64,000 nt of DNA from positions 117,733,131 through 117,797,130 of the forward strand of contig CM019825.1 in assembly GCA_009763385.1 (NCBI GenBank), given 5' to 3'. How positions within the stretch are numbered: position 1 is the stretch's first letter; each line of letters opens with the position of its first letter. Below are positions 1 to 8,171 of this stretch, one piece after another. Made by a program: the position numbers and the translations under genes. This DNA comes from Coix lacryma-jobi var. lacryma-jobi (lineage: Eukaryota; Streptophyta; Magnoliopsida; Poales; Poaceae). The notes beneath the pieces are model-generated. The model searched no databases, was not told where the DNA came from, and worked only from the letters and a program-made list of their open reading frames with translations.

Positions 1-689
1 ACGATCATGTCGGCCTCCTTAAGGGAATGCATACCTCGCTTACGGGGTTGTAGTCTTTCGTCATTCCATCCTTGGTTTGACACCATCTTCTCTATGAGAG
101 CCTTAGCATCTGCAACATTCAGAGAAAAGAATGCACCGCCAGCGGCGGCATCCAAATGGCTTCTAGAGAGAGGGGTTAGGCCATGGTAGAAATTCTGGAT
201 CAATAGCCAGTCCTCCATACCGTGGTGTGGACAAGCAGCGACATACTCTTGCAACCTCTCCCAAGCCTCGGGAATAGATTCCTCAGCTTGTTGCGTAAAG
301 CTGGAGATTTTGTTGCGCAAAGCATTTGTCTTGCCCAACGGAAAGAATTTGGCGAGAAAAGCATTGGAACACTTGTCCCATGTGTCTACAGCGTTGCGAT
401 CGGTATAGAACCATTGCTTCGCTTTTCCTAGCAAAGAGAAAGGAAAGAGACAAAGATGGATGGCTTCTTGGGTTATCCCCTTAATGATGAAGGTGCCACA
501 AATCTCCAAAAATTGTTGGAGGTGAGCATTGGCATCCTCATGAGCCTTGCCACAGAACGGGCTAGCTTGGACCATCGTGATCAGAGCTGGTTTCAACTCA
601 AAATTGAGGTTGGCATCGATCACGTCTGGTCCTATCGCTACATTAGCGGCAGAAGGAGCAGAAAATTCACGAATGGTCTTGTTGGCCAT
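1..689 (-). CDS. Gag of Ty3/gypsy element G1, partial (runs off the left edge)
   Basis: An open frame starts at the ATG complementary to 687-689 and runs off the left edge after 229 codons without a stop. The protein reads like a Retrotrans_gag domain (PF03732 type) of Athila/Tat gypsy elements: a segment with AKQWFYT, then LAKFFPLGKTNALRNKI, then AWERLQEYVAACPHHG followed by LLIQNFYHGL. These capsid-region motifs are what I recognise; the zinc knuckle and pol would lie beyond the window. Gag forms the virus-like particle that packages element RNA. The start is the first ATG after a leader that begins at a primer-binding site. The visible part is undamaged, which suggests a fairly young copy. 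Lineage (Athila versus Tat) is not certain. Confidence 0.8.
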   Translation of the reverse strand, partial: MANKTIREFSAPSAANVAIGPDVIDANLNFELKPALITMVQASPFCGKAHEDANAHLQQFLEICGTFIIKGITQEAIHLCLFPFSLLGKAKQWFYTDRNAVDTWDKCSNAFLAKFFPLGKTNALRNKISSFTQQAEESIPEAWERLQEYVAACPHHGMEDWLLIQNFYHGLTPLSRSHLDAAAGGAFFSLNVADAKALIEKMVSNQGWNDERLQPRKRGMHSLKEADMI

Positions 690-850
690 CGTGAAGATAG
701 AACGAGATAAGAAAGAAAGAAGTTGAAGAAGATGAAGGAAAAAGATAAGAAGGACTAAGGAAAGAAAGAATGGGGTAAGATGGGATTTGCTAAGCAGGAG
801 CTTAAGTGAAGATAACTTCGACACGGACTCAACTGATACACCGATTGCCT
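690..850 (-). other. G1 untranslated leader between PBS and gag
   Basis: Purine-rich A/G sequence on the plus strand between the gag start and the PBS copies. It holds no open frame of note and is the expected 5' leader of the minus-strand element. Confidence 0.55.
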
Positions 851-942
851 TCCCCGGCAACGGTGCCAGAAATGCTTGTTGGTAGTTCTTAGCTTCACTA
901 AAGATAGAGCTAGGCAACTATCCCCGGCAACGGCGCCAGAAA
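851..942 (-). promoter_or_regulatory. Primer-binding site of G1, in two tandem copies
   Basis: On the minus strand, 921-938 reads TGGCGCCGTTGCCGGGGA, the PBS typical of Athila/Tat gypsy elements (complement of the tRNA-Asp 3' end). It lies four bases inside the LTR end. A second copy with one mismatch lies at 851-868, again followed by the LTR-terminal sequence, so PBS plus LTR end is duplicated with a 70-bp period. The copy at 921-938, which abuts the long LTR, is the likely functional one. Confidence 0.8.
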
Positions 943-2846
943 TGCTTGTTGGTAGTTCTTAGCTACACCTAGGATAGGGTAGCTAAAGCAGCTATCTACT
1001 AATGTCAAGCGGGGTTGTCAGTCCCGACACTAGTAGGAGCTAACTAGCGAGAATGCAATCTACCATGAGGAGATTCTGCAAGCGCACAGAACTATCATAG
1101 TAGCACTTCCCTGGGAGTACCAGGTGTCGATTTATTTGATCCCAAGGGAAGGCTAGGGTGGTGTATGAGTCGAGTCAAGGAGGGGATGAGAGTCGAAGAA
1201 AAAGGGAAAAGAAGAGAAGGGAAGAGAGGAGATGAAAGGCTAGAAAGATTATATGGGTGGATAGGTAAGGATGAAGTGGATGGCTAAGGTAAGGTGGATG
1301 GATAGGTAGATAAAGGGAATAGGATAACTAAGGGTAACTAAGATAACTAATTACTCCTAGATAACTACAAAGCAAGACAACTACGAAGCAAGATGGTTAC
1401 GAAGCAAGGCAGTTACGAAGCAAGGCATGCAAAAGTCAATAAAGCAACTAAGTTAAGTAAAGTTTTATTCCTATCTTATCAAGTATTGAGGCGTACTAGC
1501 CTTTACCACTGACTTAGGTTGAACGCTAGCACAACGAGCCTTACTGTTAAACTGGGCCAACTACGTGGTGGAATTCAAGGCGCACAGGGCTGTCACCACC
1601 TGGTTGCTACCACAGCTATCCGGGGGTCCAGCCGTATCTGAAGGTAAGTCTATAACCAAGCACCACACTTAATTATATTCTAACTATCTCTACCCTAGCT
1701 TTGAAAAGAGACACCCTTGCGGACGTCAGAGCAAATACTTGACTTAATAAGATAAACACTAAACTAACTAAGCAACCTATTGGCAAAGATCAATCACTAA
1801 GCACACTAGAGATTAACTACTATGGCTAAGTGAATTGAACTGTAGGATAGCTAGGTCACACTCAAGGTACTTGATAAAGTAATACTGAAAGTAATACTGA
1901 AAGTAATGCTTAAAGTAATATTGAGATAAAGATAAATGTACCTGAGATACAAGAGAGCAAACCAGACCAGGGACGCCGGGAAATCAATCGACCTCCGATG
2001 CCAGTCGCTCGCACCCACTTCTCTCTTAGCAAGCTCTACGCTCCTTTTACCAAGGACTTAGCCTGAGCTGTGCTAAACTAAGAGCCGCGCTGTAGCGAGG
2101 GCACTAGAGCTATACTCTCTCTACTTGCTAACCTACTTGCCTAAGCTCTCTGAGCTTCTAACCTAACTCTCACTTGCTTCTCTTGCTTGTGTGTTGCTTT
2201 CTCTGGGATGGTACTGGATGGTACAAATGAAGTGGTGTCACCAGGGGGGTATTTATAGCCTTGTGGAGTGAAGGGGGTACTTATAGGGGGCAGCCAGCCG
2301 ACCAAGGGCTAACCCTAGTGGCGGGCGCCAGCCCTAGGTGGCGGCCGCCACCCCCATCACCGTTGGATGCACCGCCTCTGCTTCAACGGCATCTAGGGGC
2401 TCCAGAGAGGCAGTGGTTAGGTCGGTTGCATGTCTGAGTAACCGCCATTCGGCCTTGATCCACGCCATTCCATCCTGAGTCGTCTGATGCCACTGACTTA
2501 GTGACCAAGGGCCAAGATTTAGCCTTGGGATGGTCACACGGATGAGTGACATGGCAGAGGGGGAGAGTTGGGCCTCTCCATGTGGCGGGCGCCACATATG
2601 GGTGGCGGGCGCCACCTCTGGTTGGCGGGCGCCACCTCACTTGGGCCCAAATGGGTCCTGGTGAGTGGGCTTGTCTCCTGGTGGGTCCATTCTCCAAATT
2701 TGGTCCAAATTCCTGCATTCAAATAAAAATCTATGGACATGTGGAATTCGGTTAGTTTGAAACCTATTTGACTACATTTCATGCCTTTTTGGTGAATTTT
2801 AGGGTAAAATGTTGATGGTAAAACAGGTGTTTAAGGACCATCAACA
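943..2846 (-). repeat. 5' LTR of gypsy element G1
   Basis: The LTR is bounded by TGCTTGTT at the PBS side and ends ACCATCAACA (TG...CA ends), giving about 1.9 kb. It adjoins the PBS on the left and interrupts the 3' LTR of Sirevirus A on the right. A TATA-like TATAAATA lies on the minus strand at 2250-2257, so U3 lies to the right and R/U5 to the left. Five GC-rich palindromes related to GTGGCGGGCGCCAC lie in U3. The partner LTR and target duplication are outside the window. Confidence 0.75.
2250..2257 (-). promoter_or_regulatory. TATA box of the G1 LTR
   Basis: TATAAATA on the minus strand within the LTR, in the expected direction for transcription into the PBS and gag. Transcription would begin about 30 bases further left. 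Confidence 0.5.
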
Positions 2847-2874
2847 AAGGGCACATATCAACCTTGTGTTCGCA
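2847..2874 (-). repeat. 5' tip of the 3' LTR of Sirevirus A, cut by G1
   Basis: These 28 bases match the end of the right LTR (12725-12752) and follow the polypurine tract, as the first bases of a 3' LTR should. Everything further left is replaced by G1. The remainder should lie beyond G1, outside the window. Confidence 0.8.
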
Positions 2875-4671
2875 ATCTCCCCCTTGATGAGTGCATCGTC
2901 AACTCATAGTAACCGTAATCAAAAATAAAAAGAAAGCAAAATTAGATAAAAGGAGAAAACTCACTCGAGATGTCCAAAAGCTAGAGAAAAGGCCGAAGAA
3001 AAATAAATCGAGATAAGCGAAGCTTGGTCCCTAAAGACATGGGCAACGGTTCGACACAACCAAGCGAGAGATCAGAGCAACAACTCATCATAGAGCAAAA
3101 ACTCGATCAAAGTCCGAGCACAAGACTTGGTTCCCAAAGACATGGGCAACGGCTCGACGCAACCAAGTCAGAAACAAGCTAGTCCTCAAGAAGAGGCAGA
3201 AAGGGCTCAACACCACTAGCTGAAAGCTCGATACCAAACGAAGACTGCATAAGAAGCAACTACCGCCAGTCCCTCAAGATAGAGGCACAGAGGCTCAACA
3301 CAACCAGTAGTAGGCTCGATACCAATCAAGAATCACCAAAACAAAACGGTGAAAGTAGCTAGTCCCTCAAGATAGAGGCACAGAGGCTCGACACAACTAG
3401 CTGAAACGATCGATACCAAATAAAAACCAACTCGGAGCAACGAAGGCAGAAAAACTCCCCCTTACTCAAAGAACTCCCCCTCAGCAAGACAAACATAAAT
3501 TGCAAATTTCCAAATTGTCACCACAACAAGACACACTCCCCCTTGGAAAAATTCTCCCCCTTGGGGGCAATTTGCAAACACAAGAGAAGGGGAAAAAGAG
3601 CTCGAGTAAGCAAACAGAGCTAGGTCATGCCTATCGGAGTCGAGCAAATGCACATAAGTCAAAAAATGCATGTTAGCCGCTTCAGGTATATACTCGAAAG
3701 AGTGAAAGAATGCTCTAAAGAGTGCTGATCCGACTACAAAGCAATCATGCAAAAGTGCTAGCAAAGGCTCAAACTGATCACAAAATACGAAATATGAATG
3801 CATAAGCCTAGTGAGCAGTTTTAAGCCGTTCAGAAAGGAGTTTCACCATCAAGAAAGCACTGAACATGTATAGACAGCAAGTCAAGCAAGTGCTAAACAT
3901 GTATACAAGGTGAACTACCCCTAGCAAAGTTCAATCATCATGCTATAGAATGAAACATAGACTTGTGTTTTCAGATTTTATCGGAGAATTTACAGCGATT
4001 ATTAACACAAGTTTTATTTCAGCATGTGATTGCGAGAGGTTGAAAGCTGTCATTGCCTAACTTTTCAACCGTGCTAAGCCTATGCATGTGCAATCAGAAG
4101 CTTAAAGCATCGGTTTCGGTCTTACACTACACGGCTCAAGTTTAACTCAAAGTGTAATGAGAAACAGTCTCGATACCGTGATGTGCTTGACAAAGCAATC
4201 CCATCTCGATCTTTTCAATTCACTAGTACTTGTTTCATTTTAAACAGAATATGAACAGTCCAAGCAAGTGAAAGACTCAGAACTAGAGACATAGCAACCT
4301 AGCATATATGAAATAGCTCAAGTGACCTCAACACATCCTACACATGCTAGATGCCAAACTCAATGGTGAACATGTATCAAATTTTAAGTTCATTAAGCAT
4401 GTTCAACATTCTGAAAAGTAGCTTAGCTCACAATATGTATCAGTGATCAAGAAGAGCCTACGCTACAAGCACCATCATATATCATCGAAGCACACACTAA
4501 ACAGAGCATAAATTCATTCTAAGGAATATAGACATGAAGCTCGAAAATGCAAGATGCATACATGATGAAGTCAAAAATAGAGCAAAAATAAAACTAACAA
4601 GACTCAAGACCCAAAGACAAAAAGGATCAGAAAGTCAGTTTATGATACAACAGCCAAAGTGCTTCCCCCTT
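2875..4671 (-). other. 3' noncoding region of Sirevirus A with hairpin modules and polypurine tracts
   Basis: About 1.8 kb between the pol stop and the 3' LTR with no coding frame. It starts next to the LTR with a polypurine tract (AAGGGGGAGAT on the minus strand). It holds five hairpin modules between about 3014 and 3400, several extra PPT-like tracts at about 3455-3570, and a hairpin closed by GGTTGAAA and TTTTCAACC at 4038-4070. Long stretches are clearly conserved in Sireviruses B and C although nothing is translated. A role in RNA packaging, plus-strand priming or dimerisation is inference. Confidence 0.75.
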
Positions 4672-7600
4672 CTAAAAGGGGAAACACACACCAAGCTCAC
4701 CTCTCAACCTAGCAAAAGTTGAGAGATCCAAAGGCTTAGTGAAAATATCCGCAACCTGGTTATGGGTGTCTACATGCCTAAGGTCAATGTCGCCTTTCTC
4801 GTAGTGATCACGAAGAAAGTGAAAGCGAGCATCGATGTGTTTGGTCTTGGAGTGAAGAACAGGGTTCTTTGCTACACTTATGGCAGAAGTGCTGTCGCAA
4901 AGCAAAGGGACCCGACTAGAATCTAGACCAAAATCACGCAATGTAGCAACCATCCATAAAAGCTGCGAAGCACAAGAAGCAGCGGCAACATACTCGGCTT
5001 CAGTAGTAGACTGGGCTATGTTCGACTGTTTGCAAGAAGACCACGAAACCAAAGAAGAGCCAAGAAACTGACAAGTCACAGAAGTAGACTTACGCTCAAG
5101 CCGACAGCCGGCAAAATCCGCATCGGAATGACCACAAAGCGAGAGGGTCGAAGGAGAGGAGTACCAAAGTCCGAACTCAGGAGTATATCGGAGGTACCTC
5201 ATGATGCGCTTGACCGCTTGCTTGTGGGAAGTCCGAGGGGATGCCTGAAAATGAGCATAGAGACACACAGAAAACTGTATATCCGGCCTCGTCGCCGTCA
5301 GGTACAGGAGCGAGCCAATCATGCTCCTGTACTCCTTCTGATCAACTGGCTCTCCGTCCTGGTCCGCGTTCATCGCAGCAGTCGTCGCCATGGGCGTCGT
5401 AAGAGGCTTGGCCTCGCCCATGTTGAACTTCTTTAGGATGTCCTTCGTGTACTTGCCTTGATGCACGAACGTCCCGTCTCGGGTTTGCTTGATTTGCAAC
5501 CCGAGGAAGAATGTCAACTCACCCATCATACTCATCTCAAACTCCCTGCTCATAGTATCTGCAAACTTGGCAACAAGTGCATGAGAAGAGCCACCAAAGA
5601 TGATATCATCCACGTAAATCTGGATCAACAGAGTGTAATTGCCTTGCTTGAGGAGAAACAGAGCTTTATCTACCCGTCCCATTTTAAAACCCTTAGAGAG
5701 CAGAAAAGTTTTCAAACGATCATACCAAGTTCTCGGGGCTTGATTCAAACCATCTAAAGCTTTTGTAAGTTTGAAAACATGGTTTGGAAACTTGGGATTC
5801 TCGAAACGAGGGAGTTGTCTAACATAGACCTCTTCCTCTATATACCCGTTTAAGAAAGCACTCTTGACATCCATTTGGTAAAGCTTAAAACCCTTCGAAG
5901 CTGCAAAAGCTAGAAGAATCCTAATGGCTTCTAAACGGGCTACAGGGGCAAAGGTTTCCTCATTGTCGATCCCCTCTTTTTGGCAAAAACCCTGGGCTAC
6001 TAGCCTAGCCTTGTTCCTCACAACCATCCCATCCTCACCCTGTTTGTTTTTGAAAACCCATTTGGTACCTATAGGGTGGCATTCTGGTGGAGGTGGAACT
6101 AGGGTCCAAACTTGGTTTTGCTCAAAGTTTTCTAACTCATCATGCATGGCATTGACCCAGTTAGAATCCAAAAGTGCGTGTCCAACATCTTTGGGCTCAA
6201 AAGAAGCAACGAATGCAGAATGAGCAAAGTGTGAGATTTCATACGCTCGCAACCGCGTGACTCGCTGGTCGATGCCATCGATTATCTGCTGCGAGGGGTG
6301 AGCCTGCTGAACACTTCGAGGTGCTTGCCTCACCGAAGTCGCCTCCCCCTTGCCAGATGCCGTCACCCCCTCAGGTGCAGCTGGTGCTCGCTGCAGAGGT
6401 GACTCAAGAGGACCCCAAGATGAAGATGTCGTGGGATTGGGTCCTCGAGCTGAAGAAGTCGTCGCAGGGTCGACAGGGGCAGCCAGTGGAGTTGGCTCGG
6501 GATCACCCCAATCGGCATTCTCCTGCTCCTCCTCCACAAAAATGGTCTCTCCCAGCTCCTGTTCTCTTGTAACATCAAAAACAGAAGGAATACAAGGCAT
6601 AGTCTCGTCGAATGTGACCTCGCAGGTCTCCACTATCCGGTTAGTCTCAAGGTTAAGAACTCGATAAGCACGTGAATACGAAGCATAACCAAGAAACACG
6701 CCATCAGCGGAGCGAGATTCAAATTTGTCCAAATTGCCTTGCTTCAGGATGAAACACTTGCACCCAAACACCCGAAAATGAGACACCTTGGGTAACCGTC
6801 CAAAACGCAACTCATAAGAAGTCTTTTTCATGAACGCACGAAGAAAGATGCGATTTGAAACATGGCAAGCGGTGTTGATCGCCTCGGCCCAATAACGCCT
6901 AGGAGTCCTATGCTCATCGAGCATCGTCCTGGCCATCTCAACAAGGGTCCGGTTCTTGCGCTCAACAACACCGTTTTGCTGAGGGACATAAGGAGAAGAA
7001 AACTGATGCTCGATTCCATTAGTAGAACAGAAAGAGGCAAACTGTGAGTTATCAAACTCAGTACCATTATCGCTACGAATAGCTCTAATAGTATCAGGGG
7101 GAAACTTAGTTTTCAACCTCAAAATTAAATCACGAGCAAAAGAAAAAGCTTCAACCTTACCCTCCATGAAAACCACCCAAGAGTACCTCGAAAAATCATC
7201 CACGATCACTAGAACGTACCACTTCCCACCCGCTGAGCAAACCCGAGCTGGACCAACTGTGTCCATGTGTAAAAGCTCGCCGGGTCGCTTGGTCATCACC
7301 TGATTAACAGGTGGGTGGGAAGCAGCAACGATCTTCCCGTGACGACAAGGATGGCAAACAAGATCCTTCTGAAACTTAAGCTTGGGCAATCCTTGGATTA
7401 GGCCAAGTGAGCTAAGTCTTGCTAGCAAGTCAAAACTCAAGTGACCGAGCCTCCTATGCCACTTCCACAAATCAGAAGAAGGACCAGCCATCAAACATCT
7501 AGCAGAGCCGAAAGAACGAGAAAAATCGGCTCTGAAAACACGGCCAAAAGGGACGATCCGACAAACAAGATCTCCCCGAGGGTCTAAAACACAACTCAAA

Positions 7601-7866
7601 CCCTTCTTAAAACACACTTCATAATTGTCTTCAAGGAGTTGCGAAACAAAAAGCAAATTGTAATGCAAGTTCAAAACAAAAGCAACATCCTTGAGAACAA
7701 AGTTCTCATTGAGCCGAATAGCTCCATGAGACACAACCTTACCTCTACTGTTATCCCTGAAAGTGATGTACTCCTTGTGCATCACGGGGTCTAGGATGGA
7801 GAACCATTCTTTCTTTCCGGTCATGTGGCGCGAACACTCGGAATCCATGAGCCACATGTTCTCCAA
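4672..7866 (-). CDS. pol: Pol polyprotein of Sirevirus A (PR-IN-RT-RNase H), 1064 aa
   Basis: One open frame encodes the whole copia-type pol. The protease motif near residue 8 reads DSECSRHMTG where sister copies have DSGCSRHMTG. The integrase zinc finger is H137/H142/C171/C174, and the catalytic triad is about D202, D266 (SDNGTEF) and E302 (QNGVVERKN). After a variable linker the reverse transcriptase begins near residue 555, with the YVDD active site at 751-754. RNase H follows with SDADFAGC, TEAEYVAA and DSTSAI. The product would cleave, copy and integrate the element in virus-like particles. RT carries oddities such as KALDGLNQAP for the usual KALYGLKQAP. The glycine-to-glutamate change in the protease motif should impair self-processing, so the frame is open but probably not functional. 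Confidence 0.92.
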   Translation of the reverse strand: MENMWLMDSECSRHMTGKKEWFSILDPVMHKEYITFRDNSRGKVVSHGAIRLNENFVLKDVAFVLNLHYNLLFVSQLLEDNYEVCFKKGLSCVLDPRGDLVCRIVPFGRVFRADFSRSFGSARCLMAGPSSDLWKWHRRLGHLSFDLLARLSSLGLIQGLPKLKFQKDLVCHPCRHGKIVAASHPPVNQVMTKRPGELLHMDTVGPARVCSAGGKWYVLVIVDDFSRYSWVVFMEGKVEAFSFARDLILRLKTKFPPDTIRAIRSDNGTEFDNSQFASFCSTNGIEHQFSSPYVPQQNGVVERKNRTLVEMARTMLDEHRTPRRYWAEAINTACHVSNRIFLRAFMKKTSYELRFGRLPKVSHFRVFGCKCFILKQGNLDKFESRSADGVFLGYASYSRAYRVLNLETNRIVETCEVTFDETMPCIPSVFDVTREQELGETIFVEEEQENADWGDPEPTPLAAPVDPATTSSARGPNPTTSSSWGPLESPLQRAPAAPEGVTASGKGEATSVRQAPRSVQQAHPSQQIIDGIDQRVTRLRAYEISHFAHSAFVASFEPKDVGHALLDSNWVNAMHDELENFEQNQVWTLVPPPPECHPIGTKWVFKNKQGEDGMVVRNKARLVAQGFCQKEGIDNEETFAPVARLEAIRILLAFAASKGFKLYQMDVKSAFLNGYIEEEVYVRQLPRFENPKFPNHVFKLTKALDGLNQAPRTWYDRLKTFLLSKGFKMGRVDKALFLLKQGNYTLLIQIYVDDIIFGGSSHALVAKFADTMSREFEMSMMGELTFFLGLQIKQTRDGTFVHQGKYTKDILKKFNMGEAKPLTTPMATTAAMNADQDGEPVDQKEYRSMIGSLLYLTATRPDIQFSVCLYAHFQASPRTSHKQAVKRIMRYLRYTPEFGLWYSSPSTLSLCGHSDADFAGCRLERKSTSVTCQFLGSSLVSWSSCKQSNIAQSTTEAEYVAAASCASQLLWMVATLRDFGLDSSRVPLLCDSTSAISVAKNPVLHSKTKHIDARFHFLRDHYEKGDIDLRHVDTHNQVADIFTKPLDLSTFARLRGELGVCFPF

Positions 7867-8171
7867 CCGAAGTTCCTACATCAATAGAAAGGCAGGAAAT
7901 GAGCGTATGGCACAACACTGGGGTTAGTATACTGAGAAGGATACCAGTGTTGTGTCATAGGCCCAGAAAAGGTGTTAGGAGCTACACCAAGCTGTCTTCG
8001 TCCCATGGGTGGATAGCGATCACCACCAACCTGATAGGGTGGTCCGCTATGGAACGAAAAACCTCAAAATTGACCTACATGTCCCATTTGAGCAAAGCGA
8101 TCACCACCAAACTGAAAAGGTGGTCTGCTATGGGACTGAGCAGCAAAACCTCTTACACTCGGCTCATGATC
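7867..8171 (-). other. Gag-pol junction of Sirevirus A with splice-acceptor-like sequence
   Basis: This is the rest of the gag C-terminus beyond its premature stop, then spacer. On the minus strand the spacer contains TACTAAC, a T/C-rich run and TTGATGTAG just before pol, which looks like a branch point and 3' splice site. The same arrangement occurs in B and C. Confidence 0.5.
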
